A DNA stretch of 64,000 nucleotides from Rahnella variigena. GTDB taxonomy: Bacteria > Pseudomonadota > Gammaproteobacteria > Enterobacterales > Enterobacteriaceae. Positions 37,039-46,331 of this stretch are shown here, piece after piece; position 1 is the first letter of the stretch; every line of letters begins with the position of its first letter. The stretch covers positions 372,001 to 436,000 of the forward strand of contig NZ_NSDJ01000001.1 of the NCBI RefSeq assembly GCF_003610915.1. Direction: 5' to 3'. The notes below the pieces were generated by a model, which was not told the DNA's origin, ran no database searches, and worked only from the letters and a program-made list of their open reading frames with translations. The position numbers and the translations under genes are program-made.

Positions 37039-39408
37039 TCAGTTCACAATCTCAATACTCACTAACCGGCTGTCCGCGCGGCCATGATCATCTACCGCGC
37101 GGATACGGTATTGCCCGTTATTGATAGGCTGCCAGTCAATGGCGGTTTTACTGGCGGAGCTTCCCAGATAGATATCATCGACAAACCAGTACACCGTTTT
37201 ACTGTCCGCATCGGTCACCGCATTAAATGAAATCCGGTCACGCCCCTGCTGGGACTGACGCAGCGTATACGTGGTGTTTTTCAGCGGTGACGTGATGCGC
37301 GGCGGATTACCACTCACGTCCACGCCCTCATCTTTGCAGTGATTCACCGGCGGTTTCCGCTTTGGTAATCCGGCCTGCGCAAAGACATTGGCCAGGTCCG
37401 ATGGCCAGAACTCAAACACTTCCGTACGGGTTTCGTCTTCCTCATAAGGCGGGCAGGCGACTTCACCGCTCAGTTTATCGAGACGTACAGGACGGTAAAC
37501 AGTATCCACTTTGATCGGCGACTTACCGGGAATAAACCAGGTTTTGCCTTTTTGCTGGCACCATGGCGTCGGTAAATTCCCGCTGGCGAGGCAGATATCC
37601 ACCCGTTTCAGCCCTTTAGGGAAGGGTCGTTTTGGCTCCTGTAATGCAGGATAGCTGGCGGTAATACTGTCGATAATATTGAAGAACAACGGTGCGGCAG
37701 CATCGGCACCGACAAAAACGTTATTACCTTTACTGTCGAAATTACCCTCCCAGACCACCAGGACATAAGGGCCGAAAATCCCGACGCTCCACGCATCGCG
37801 AAAGCCCCACGAGGTGCCCGTTTTCCAGTAAACCGGCAACGAAGACGGTGCCTGAGCCAGCGTATCCCCCGGACGGCGGTGCTGACGAAGCATATCCAGC
37901 GTCATGAAACTGGCTTCTTCACTGAGCAAACGTACGGACGTTGTCTGTTGCGCATCAGTTTTCTGCATCCGCAGTGGTTGCAACACACCGCGGTTCGCCA
38001 GTAACGCATACAGTTTTGCCAGCTCCTGCATCGTCACTTCTCCGCCGCCCAGCACCAGCGACAGACCGTAATGGTTTTCACTGGACATATCCGCCACGCC
38101 GGAAAGCCGGAGAAACTGATAAAACGTCGGCTGGCGCAGCTGCGATGCAACATACACGGCGGGAATATTACGGCTGAAGTTCAGGGCATCGGTTGCGGTC
38201 ACCGGACCGAGAAAACGGCGGTCGAAATTTTCCGGCGCATAAGCACCAAAAGCAGAAGGCACGTCTTTGAGAATAGTCATCGGATGCAACACCCCCTGCT
38301 CCATTCCCAGTGCGTAAATAAACGGTTTGAGCGCCGAGCCCGGTGAGCGTTTCGCGTTGGTGCCGTTTACCTGTCCCTGAATATCGCGGTTGTAGTAATC
38401 GGCGGATCCCACCAGCGATCGCACCCCCATGTCCCGGGTATCGACCAGCAAAACAGCCGCATTATGAATGCCGCGACTTTCATTGCGGGTGATAAACGCA
38501 TTGACCTGCCGCTCAATCAGCCGCTGCAAGCCGGCGTCAATCGTGGTGTCTGTCCGGGTGTCTGTACCGGCAAGGTGCTGATTCTGCTGACGAAGCTGTT
38601 CAATTAAATGCGGTGCAATATAGGGCATCTGCTCCGGCTGACGCAGCGCCAGCGGCAATCTGAACAAAGAGATCTGGCTGCTGTCAGTTTCATAATGTGC
38701 CTGCCAGCGCTGGAAAAGCCGGTTACGCGCCTGCGTCAGCGCCGCGCCCAAGATACCGGTCTTAGGGTCAATACGATAACTCGGTGATTGTGGCAAAACC
38801 GCCAGCGTCAGCGCTTCGGGTAACGTCAGGTCTTTCGGCGCTTTGTTGAAATAGATCAGACTGGCTGCGCCGATACTCTCAATGTTACGGCCATAAGGCG
38901 CGGCGTTCAGATAGGCTTCGAGAATGTCATGTTTGGAGTAACTCAGTTCAAGTTGTACCGCACGCAGAACCTGCATGATTTTGCCCGCCGGCGTGCGGGT
39001 ATTCAGATGCCAGTGCATACGCGCCAGCTGCATGGTGATGGTTGAACCGCCCTGCATTTTCCCGCCTGTCACATAACTGCGCCAGAAGCCACGCATCAGG
39101 CTGAACGGATTGAAGCCAGGATTGTAGTAAAAACTGCGATCTTCATGCAGCAGAAGCCCTTTCACCGCCAGCGGAGAAACCTGTTCCAGCGGCGTCCACA
39201 ATCGGTAACGGTCATCGTTAGCCAGCGTGATGCGCATCAGAATGCCCTGCCGGTCGTAATAGGCGGAGGAAAAAGGCTGTCCCTGAGAAAGTGGCGGATG
39301 GGGCCAGAGCCGGCATGCCAGTACGATCAGCGCCAGTAAAAAAACGGCCATTGCGATATTTTGCAGCAGCCGTTTAGTGGATTTAGAAAACGCGGAAAAG
39401 GAAATCAT
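37039..39408 (-). CDS. pbpC: Penicillin-binding protein 1C
   Basis: Periplasmic class A PBP, membrane-anchored by a helix at about 15-33. The 789-aa protein has the GT51 motifs EDRSFYYNPGFN and GGSTITMQLARM, a transpeptidase with S358-A-L-K361 (SPGSALKP), SRN (NFSRNIPAV) and K529-TG (YWKTGTSWG), and the C-terminal PBP1C-specific domain (BiPBP_C) from about 700. It is downstream of the alpha-2-macroglobulin gene by 56 bp on the same strand, the classic pairing proposed to repair walls and trap proteases after outer-membrane breach. Confidence 0.96.
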   Translation of the reverse strand: MISFSAFSKSTKRLLQNIAMAVFLLALIVLACRLWPHPPLSQGQPFSSAYYDRQGILMRITLANDDRYRLWTPLEQVSPLAVKGLLLHEDRSFYYNPGFNPFSLMRGFWRSYVTGGKMQGGSTITMQLARMHWHLNTRTPAGKIMQVLRAVQLELSYSKHDILEAYLNAAPYGRNIESIGAASLIYFNKAPKDLTLPEALTLAVLPQSPSYRIDPKTGILGAALTQARNRLFQRWQAHYETDSSQISLFRLPLALRQPEQMPYIAPHLIEQLRQQNQHLAGTDTRTDTTIDAGLQRLIERQVNAFITRNESRGIHNAAVLLVDTRDMGVRSLVGSADYYNRDIQGQVNGTNAKRSPGSALKPFIYALGMEQGVLHPMTILKDVPSAFGAYAPENFDRRFLGPVTATDALNFSRNIPAVYVASQLRQPTFYQFLRLSGVADMSSENHYGLSLVLGGGEVTMQELAKLYALLANRGVLQPLRMQKTDAQQTTSVRLLSEEASFMTLDMLRQHRRPGDTLAQAPSSLPVYWKTGTSWGFRDAWSVGIFGPYVLVVWEGNFDSKGNNVFVGADAAAPLFFNIIDSITASYPALQEPKRPFPKGLKRVDICLASGNLPTPWCQQKGKTWFIPGKSPIKVDTVYRPVRLDKLSGEVACPPYEEDETRTEVFEFWPSDLANVFAQAGLPKRKPPVNHCKDEGVDVSGNPPRITSPLKNTTYTLRQSQQGRDRISFNAVTDADSKTVYWFVDDIYLGSSASKTAIDWQPINNGQYRIRAVDDHGRADSRLVSIEIVN

Positions 39409-39464
39409 CTTGCTACTCAGAACAGGTTACGCCCCGCCGTTAACGACGGGGCGACTGCGTTTTG

Positions 39465-42400
39465 TTATTTTTTAGCAACAGCCGCTTCGTCAGCCGGCAC
39501 GACCACCAGTTTTTTATCACTGACGGAAAGCGCCTGAACGTCGCGGTCATACATTGCTTCACCGTAAGCTGGCGGGATCACAAAACTGCCGGTGTTGGTG
39601 GCTTTGATCTGATACACAAACTCCTGCACATCGGTGCTTGCGCTGCCGTAGATCACCACTCTGTCTTCACGAATATCACTGTAATCCGGTGCCCATGTTG
39701 AACCCGATGCCGCCAGCGGTGACTGCCAGGAGGCCGACGCTTCTGCATCACTGTTTTCATCACTGCTGTCAGACTCCGGCTCCGGTGGCGTTTGCTGAAC
39801 CACTTCAAAACCGCCCGGCAGCAAATCGACAATCGCCAGATTGTCCTGTCCTTCCTGCGAATTAGCGCGGACTTTCAGATGCACATTGATCTTCTGCCCC
39901 AGTGTCACCTGAGTGACCGCATTGCCTTTTTCATCCGTGTAATCGCGGGTGATTTCCAGACCACGTGAAATGGCTTTCTTCGGCGCAGACAGGTCATAAC
40001 CGGCCTGTGTCACCACGTACCAGGCGGGCGCATCGTTGCCGTTTTCAATACGAAGCGCCTGTGCATCGGCGGTGAAATTCGCTTTAGCAAACAACCCCTG
40101 AACCTGTGAAATCTGCTGCGGTTGCACATTTTTGGTTTTGCTTAACTGGGTGATTTTCAGCGCATCCGGTGCCGTTGCCTGCGCCGCCACCTCGGCGGAA
40201 TAACTCTCCAGCGCCAGAATGCTCATCGCAGAGGAATACGTCGTATAACGTTCCTCTTTCAGCGCTTTGACCATATTCTCCAGCACCTGCGGCGGAATAG
40301 CGGAGACTTTTTCCGGGAAGTGACGGGTGATCAGATACAGCCGCGTCGCGTCCTGCACCAGCGGATCAAAGTAACTTTGCGTCCACCAGGCTTTGTCATA
40401 CGCCTTGCTCAGTTGCTTCCAGGTTGGCTGCAACAGCGTATTCGCTTCATCATCCATTTTCAGCAGACGATAAGACGACGCCAGATACATCGCACTCAGA
40501 TCGGTTTTCCAGGTGTCCGGATAACGCTGCTGCAAGGTGTCTTGTACCGAGGCCAGCGAACTGGTGGTGATTTCACCCTGACGCGTCAGCAGATACACCG
40601 CCCATGCGCGCAGACGTAGCGTATATAAATCATCATTCTGATTCGCTGCCAGTTCGCGCAGTGCCGAATTGGCCTCCTCCAGCATACCGGCTGGCAATGC
40701 AACGCCCGCGGCTTTGGCTTCCAGCAGATATTGCACCACGTAAGGCGTGACGAACGGATCGGTTTGCGGCGACGAACGCCACAGGCCAATCGCGCCGCTG
40801 TCATTCTGACGTGAACGCAGCACTCCCAGCATATCTTTCAGCTGCTTACTGCTTTCCGCCTGACTTTGTTCACCTTTCATTTCAGGATGAAGAGTGCCGA
40901 GGATCAGCGGGACCGAGCGGCTGACAATCTGTTCAGAACAGTAATAAGGATAATCAGCCAGATACTGTGACAGCCCGCGGGTCAGCACCAGCGGCGAGTT
41001 AGACACTGCTGCTGTGCGCACCGCGTAGGCGTCAAACATCTGACGCAGATTATCGACGTTCTGACTGCTGCCGCTCATGCGTCCCATCACTGACTGCGTG
41101 CGGAACGGCATTGCCGGACGCACTGAGGTACTGATGGTCCGGCGGCTGACTTTATCGCCATACGTCGCGTCAAACACCAGCGGCGCATCGCCCGGCAAGG
41201 CTTTGGCGCGCAGACGGAAGTTAATCACACCTTCACGTTTTTCGGCCAGCGACAGGCTCTGTTCGGCTTTACCCACCACTTCCAGCTGTGGTGGCACACT
41301 CAGGTGAATCGCGACCGGAATGCTTTTACCGTTCAGCCCTTCAAGGTTATTGCTGACTCCCACGCTGACGTCAAACTCATCACCCGGTGCCACCATTGAC
41401 GGCACGTTCGGCGTCATAATGAAGTTGTCGCGCACGGTCGCAGACGTCTGCGCTTTACCGATTTTGTCCGGCGTCACGGAAATCGCCATCACGCGGATTT
41501 TACCGTTGAAGTAATCCGGTACCTGATAATCGAACTGCTTCCTGCCGTTGACTTCGGTAATCCCTGACCAGTAAGCCACAGGCTTATCACGCTTGCGTTT
41601 GAATGGATTGACGTTCAGATCCAGCCCTTCACCCGCGTCACCGCCCGGGGCAGCCGCAAGCTGCATCAGTTTGCTGAACTCCGGTAGAATAAGATCCAGG
41701 ATTTGTGAGCTTTCCACGCCCAGTTCGCGTTTGCGGAAGAAGTATTCCAGCGGATCTTTCAGGCGATAACGTGCCACCTGCAAAATCCCCTCATCAACAG
41801 CAAACAGCGCCACCTGTTGCGGGCCGTCAGTTGTCACCGTCATGGCCAGATTTTCGCCAGGTTTAATCACTTCAGGCGCTTCGACTTCAAGAGTATTCTG
41901 GCGCGCTTTGGTGCTGATTTTGAACGGCATCACGCCGTAGCTCAGCGGGCTCATAAAGATTTCATCGGAATTCACATCACGCACAAACTGCACGTTGATG
42001 TATCCGTTCCCTTCCATACCCGCAGGCACGCGGATTTTCTGCACAGAACTGGTGGTATCAGTATGGAACCACTGCCAGCTGTAGACTTTGTCTTTCTCGA
42101 TGGTGATCAGCCCGCTGCCGGTGTAAGGCGCGTTAACAGCCACTTCGATTTCCTCACCCGGCTGGTATTGCGCCTGATTGAGTTTCAGTTTCAGCTCGGC
42201 ATTTCTGTCCAGCGAACGGCTCAGGTTGGCGTTACCGGCCACAGTGTAGCCAATACGGTTCAGCACGTTGCCCTTGACATCTTCCACCACCAGCACGAAA
42301 TCACCCGGTTTATCCGTCGCCAGCGTCAGGTTATTGCCCTGCGCCGTCAGCGACAGAGGCTGTTCCGACAGCTGTACTTCTTTCATTTTCGACTGATATT

Positions 42401-45400
42401 TGTAAACGCCGGAATCCTGTTTGGTCAGCACAGAGATATATTTCTGCTCGACGAGCGCGACTTTCAGATCCGGTAACGCAATCTTATTCAGCGAAGGATC
42501 GACCGCAATCACGTTCAGGTGACGGACCGCGTTATGGGTGATGTATCCCAAATCACCGTCAGCTTTTACCCCAATCAGATAGTCATAAGGTGACACCAGC
42601 ACCCGCGCCGTTGCGGCCACCGAACGCCCGCCACCGGCCACGAACGCCTCGGAAAGCAGTTGCAGCTGATAGGTCGCGTCAGCGTAAGATTTCAGATCCA
42701 GCGGAATAGTCGCCGTACCTTTTTCATCGGTTGTGCGGTCTTCCAGTTCCGTTTCGAAACCGTCGCTGTTCTGGCGGTTCTCGTAGAATGCGTAATCCGG
42801 GAACTGATCGAAGCTCGGATACATCGGGCGCAGCGTCAGTTTCGAGGTCACACGGCGGTCCTGCGCTGGCGTACCAAACAGGTTCTGCACGTCGATATTG
42901 GCCTGCAGTTCTGACGGTTTCACCCAGCCTTGTTTACGCTCCGGCGTCAGTTGCAGTTTCACCTTCAGCTGATCCGGCTCGAATTCTTTAACGTTTACCG
43001 AGGTATGGCCCAGCAAGGTGGAAGACTCGTTGTCTTTGCCGATCAGATACAAATAGACGTTCCATTCACCGGTCGGAGAATTATCGTCAGTGGTATAACT
43101 CAGCTCATTGAAACCGCTGGCACCCAGCGTCAGCGGGATGGTACTCATCAGCTTGTCGCGCGGATCATGGATTTCGGCACGCACCGGTACACCAGCCAGT
43201 CCGTTGCTCCAGTCGGCGGCGCGGGTGATCAGACCGATATTGAAGGTATCGCCCGGACGATAAACGCCGCGATCGGAGAACAGATAACTGCTCAGCGTAC
43301 GCGGGTCGTTCGGGGTAATTTCACCATCGACCTCAAAACGGGAGAAATCGAGGCCGCGGTCGTTATTTCTGTCAGCAGGCAGGAAGGACACATCGCCTTC
43401 TTTTTCGACCAGGAACATCACCGGCTGGCGCTCACTGGTATAGACGTCCAGCGCAGGGAAACGCACGTGGCCGTCGTCACCGGTGATTTGGGTCAGCAAC
43501 GTCACACCGTTTTTAGCGATGACAGAGACTTTTGCGTTTGCCACCGGCGTGCCACTGTGAATCGACTGCACAAACACATCACGGGTTTTATCCTGCGAAC
43601 GCTTGGCAATAATCCCCAAATCGGTGACCACGACAAAGCGCGAATCCCCAACCGGCGCTTCATCCCCGCTCTGATCTTCGTCCTGATAGATATTGCCGTC
43701 ATCATCCGCTTCGGGTTTCACTTCTTTCTTCTTCGGATCCCATTCCGACAGCGTCAGCAGGAAAACGCCGCGATGTGATGTCGGATCGGTGGAGAGATAA
43801 CGCGAGAGGTCGACGCCCTGATAATTCACTTCACCCGGCTTATCGTTGTTTACCGCGGTCTGGTATTTAAAGTGCTCGGTAAAATACTCGTCATTGAGTC
43901 GGTTAAATTCCGCCGAAGAATACTGGCGACTTTTGAACGACACGATGTGTTGCAGCTGGTCTGGGATCACCCGTTTGATATCCAGACGCATGCCCGGCAC
44001 GTTGCGTGCCGCGACGCTGATTTGCTTGTCACCGTTGACCGACAGCAGTGAGCCTTGCGACATAAATTGCAGGGATTTTGGATAATCAGGCACCGCGACG
44101 ATGCGGTACACTTTTTCCGGCATTTTGTAGCCACCGGAAGAAGTCAGAATATTGTCGATTTCCACCAGCATGGCGCGGTGTGCTGGCGCATCAAATCGGA
44201 AACTGAACTGTGGCTGATAATCACTTTCGGCGTCATTCAGCTGAATGTTCAGCGGCGTAGACTGCGCGAGGACGTTATTTTCCACGCTGTCGACTTCCCA
44301 GCTGGCGTAATCATCCGGGCCTTTGGCTTCATCCTGATCGTTTGGATTGTGCTGTGGCAGTAACCAGACTTTGACCGCCTGGCGGATATCTTTGTTTTTG
44401 ACCGCATCGCTGAAGCCGACGATCAGCGCACGCTGACCTTTCGCGCCGTCGGCATCCACCACCTGCGCGCTGGCTTCGTTAACCATCAGGCTGTAAAGCG
44501 TCGGCACAGACACCACGCCATTTCGTGCCTGTGTGGTCGGTGCAGAAGGGACGGACGCTTTCACGCCTTCGCCAATGGTCACCCGCACGGAACCGCCGTG
44601 GTCGAGCGATTTCAGCGGTTCGGAATGCACCCAGGCATTGAGTTTCTTCTGGTCGTAGACCACGGAATAATTGAGTTTCGACTCAGTTTTGGCTTTGCCT
44701 TCGGTCAGGCCAAGCGAAATCTGTTTTTCAAAACTGGTGACATCCACCGGCGCGTTGAACTTAACGTTAAAAATCGCGCTGCGTTTTTGCGGGTCTTGCG
44801 GATCCTGATAGTACTCGGCTTGCCCCAGCTGATAACCGAACGCCGGAGCGGTGAATTCATAACGGGTTTTCGCCAGCTTGATTTGCGGCGCGAGCAGGAC
44901 GTCAGGCGAGAAATTCACTTCATATTGGGTGCCCATCGGCAGCGGATTTTTCGGGGTGAAGACTAAGGTGTAGCCGCTCACCCATTTCCACTCACCTTCG
45001 GCGGCCGGTTTCAGGGCTATCCCTTTTTCGACCACTTTGCCCACGTCGGTAATTGGCGCGACGGAGTTACGGAAATTGAAAATCGCCTGCTGCGGTGCAG
45101 GTTTTTGCGCCGCGTAATTAATGGCTTCGGGGCCGCTGATGCGCACGCTGGTATCCTGATAAACCATCGGCGCCGGTTCGATCGGCTGCGGCCGGTTGAG
45201 CCACCAGTGCCAGCCATAAACGCCCGCACCCGCGGCGCACAGCAAAACCAGAATCGCCAGACTGATGGCTTTGGGGTACTTATCTACTCCGCCTTCAAGA
45301 CGCGCAAAACCACGCTTAAGCCAGCCGGACATTGCCGTCCACCAGACAGGCGCACGCCAGTCGATATTGCCGACAATCGGTTTAAAAATGCGGCCCAGCA

Positions 45401-45482
45401 GACCCAATACAAAGGCCAGCACGCGCAGGATGCCTTTTATCAATGTAAAAGGCAGACGAAGTAAGAATTTTAATAAATCCAT
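39465..45482 (-). CDS. Large membrane-anchored bacterial alpha-2-macroglobulin
   Basis: Periplasmic protease trap, 2005 aa, clearly longer than E. coli YfhM (about 1653 aa). Instead of a lipobox it has a cytoplasmic/amphipathic N-terminus (MDLLKFLLRLPFTLIKGILR) and a transmembrane helix at about 73-92 (ISLAILVLLCAAGAGVYGW), so it is an inner-membrane-anchored form. Macroglobulin domains follow (RGVYRPGDTFNIGL is the MG2-type signature), with an acidic insert around 595-625. The thioester motif is kept as CSEQ with Cys at about 1515, ahead of the alpha-alpha toroid. An acidic Ser/Glu/Asp patch lies near the C-terminus (EPESDSSDENSD). Partner gene pbpC follows. Confidence 0.9.
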   Translation of the reverse strand: MDLLKFLLRLPFTLIKGILRVLAFVLGLLGRIFKPIVGNIDWRAPVWWTAMSGWLKRGFARLEGGVDKYPKAISLAILVLLCAAGAGVYGWHWWLNRPQPIEPAPMVYQDTSVRISGPEAINYAAQKPAPQQAIFNFRNSVAPITDVGKVVEKGIALKPAAEGEWKWVSGYTLVFTPKNPLPMGTQYEVNFSPDVLLAPQIKLAKTRYEFTAPAFGYQLGQAEYYQDPQDPQKRSAIFNVKFNAPVDVTSFEKQISLGLTEGKAKTESKLNYSVVYDQKKLNAWVHSEPLKSLDHGGSVRVTIGEGVKASVPSAPTTQARNGVVSVPTLYSLMVNEASAQVVDADGAKGQRALIVGFSDAVKNKDIRQAVKVWLLPQHNPNDQDEAKGPDDYASWEVDSVENNVLAQSTPLNIQLNDAESDYQPQFSFRFDAPAHRAMLVEIDNILTSSGGYKMPEKVYRIVAVPDYPKSLQFMSQGSLLSVNGDKQISVAARNVPGMRLDIKRVIPDQLQHIVSFKSRQYSSAEFNRLNDEYFTEHFKYQTAVNNDKPGEVNYQGVDLSRYLSTDPTSHRGVFLLTLSEWDPKKKEVKPEADDDGNIYQDEDQSGDEAPVGDSRFVVVTDLGIIAKRSQDKTRDVFVQSIHSGTPVANAKVSVIAKNGVTLLTQITGDDGHVRFPALDVYTSERQPVMFLVEKEGDVSFLPADRNNDRGLDFSRFEVDGEITPNDPRTLSSYLFSDRGVYRPGDTFNIGLITRAADWSNGLAGVPVRAEIHDPRDKLMSTIPLTLGASGFNELSYTTDDNSPTGEWNVYLYLIGKDNESSTLLGHTSVNVKEFEPDQLKVKLQLTPERKQGWVKPSELQANIDVQNLFGTPAQDRRVTSKLTLRPMYPSFDQFPDYAFYENRQNSDGFETELEDRTTDEKGTATIPLDLKSYADATYQLQLLSEAFVAGGGRSVAATARVLVSPYDYLIGVKADGDLGYITHNAVRHLNVIAVDPSLNKIALPDLKVALVEQKYISVLTKQDSGVYKYQSKMKEVQLSEQPLSLTAQGNNLTLATDKPGDFVLVVEDVKGNVLNRIGYTVAGNANLSRSLDRNAELKLKLNQAQYQPGEEIEVAVNAPYTGSGLITIEKDKVYSWQWFHTDTTSSVQKIRVPAGMEGNGYINVQFVRDVNSDEIFMSPLSYGVMPFKISTKARQNTLEVEAPEVIKPGENLAMTVTTDGPQQVALFAVDEGILQVARYRLKDPLEYFFRKRELGVESSQILDLILPEFSKLMQLAAAPGGDAGEGLDLNVNPFKRKRDKPVAYWSGITEVNGRKQFDYQVPDYFNGKIRVMAISVTPDKIGKAQTSATVRDNFIMTPNVPSMVAPGDEFDVSVGVSNNLEGLNGKSIPVAIHLSVPPQLEVVGKAEQSLSLAEKREGVINFRLRAKALPGDAPLVFDATYGDKVSRRTISTSVRPAMPFRTQSVMGRMSGSSQNVDNLRQMFDAYAVRTAAVSNSPLVLTRGLSQYLADYPYYCSEQIVSRSVPLILGTLHPEMKGEQSQAESSKQLKDMLGVLRSRQNDSGAIGLWRSSPQTDPFVTPYVVQYLLEAKAAGVALPAGMLEEANSALRELAANQNDDLYTLRLRAWAVYLLTRQGEITTSSLASVQDTLQQRYPDTWKTDLSAMYLASSYRLLKMDDEANTLLQPTWKQLSKAYDKAWWTQSYFDPLVQDATRLYLITRHFPEKVSAIPPQVLENMVKALKEERYTTYSSAMSILALESYSAEVAAQATAPDALKITQLSKTKNVQPQQISQVQGLFAKANFTADAQALRIENGNDAPAWYVVTQAGYDLSAPKKAISRGLEITRDYTDEKGNAVTQVTLGQKINVHLKVRANSQEGQDNLAIVDLLPGGFEVVQQTPPEPESDSSDENSDAEASASWQSPLAASGSTWAPDYSDIREDRVVIYGSASTDVQEFVYQIKATNTGSFVIPPAYGEAMYDRDVQALSVSDKKLVVVPADEAAVAKK

Positions 45483-45746
45483 TTGTACCTGTACCCCAAT
45501 CCCTGTAGACGGTTAAACGCGAGAGATATTTTTATTTAATTCATTATATTACGTGAAATATCTGAAGGTAAAAAAACGTAAGAAGCAGCACAGAAGGATA
45601 ATAGCTCTCTGGCTAAAAAGCCATCATATAAAGCGTAGCAGTGAGTCAGACTTTTCGGTCAATTTGTGCGCTGTCAGGAAAGCGATTGTGTGAAACAATG
45701 GCGGCAGATTTCTGTGCAGGAAAACAGTGAGAAAGTGACAGGTAAT

Positions 45747-46220
45747 ATGAAAACGAAACTGATTACCCGTGAAGGCTACGACAAGCTCAAAACTGAGCTC
45801 GATTTCCTGTGGCGTGAAGAGCGCCCGGAAGTGACCAAAAAAGTGACCTGGGCCGCAAGCCTGGGCGATCGCAGCGAGAATGCCGATTATCAGTACAACA
45901 AGAAACGGCTGCGCGAAATCGACCGCCGTATCCGCTATCTGACCAAATGTCTGGAACAGCTGCGCATCGTCGATTATTCGCCGCAGCAGGACGGCAAAGT
46001 GTTCTTTGGCGCCTGGGTGGAAGTCGAAAACGACGACGGCGACATCAAGCGTTTTCGCATTGTCGGCTATGACGAAATTTTTGGCCGCAAAGACTACATT
46101 TCTATCGATTCCCCGATGGCACGCGCCCTGCTGAAAAAAGAAGTCGGCGACAGTCTGGTGGTGACCACGCCAGCCGGCGACGCGACCTGGTACGTCAATG
46201 AGATTGACTACGGGAAATGA
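45747..46220 (+). CDS. greB: Transcription elongation factor GreB
   Basis: Enters the RNA polymerase secondary channel and stimulates cleavage of backtracked transcripts. The start is ATG 45747 (MKTKLITREGYDKLKTEL), AGG upstream, giving 157 aa as in E. coli; an upstream in-frame start at 45666 is unsupported. The N-terminal coiled coil carries the catalytic tip DRSENADYQ, and the C-terminal FKBP-like domain begins VFFGAWVEVEND. It is divergent from the macroglobulin gene across 264 bp with no recognised repeats. Confidence 0.97.
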   Translation: MKTKLITREGYDKLKTELDFLWREERPEVTKKVTWAASLGDRSENADYQYNKKRLREIDRRIRYLTKCLEQLRIVDYSPQQDGKVFFGAWVEVENDDGDIKRFRIVGYDEIFGRKDYISIDSPMARALLKKEVGDSLVVTTPAGDATWYVNEIDYGK

Positions 46221-46331
46221 TCAGCTAACTCTCAAAACGCGCAGACGGGCGGCCTGATGACTGGCATTTTCGGTCTTCAAACCGTATAACTGTGCCCTGC
46301 TTTTTTAACGAATAAAACTGATACCAGACCT

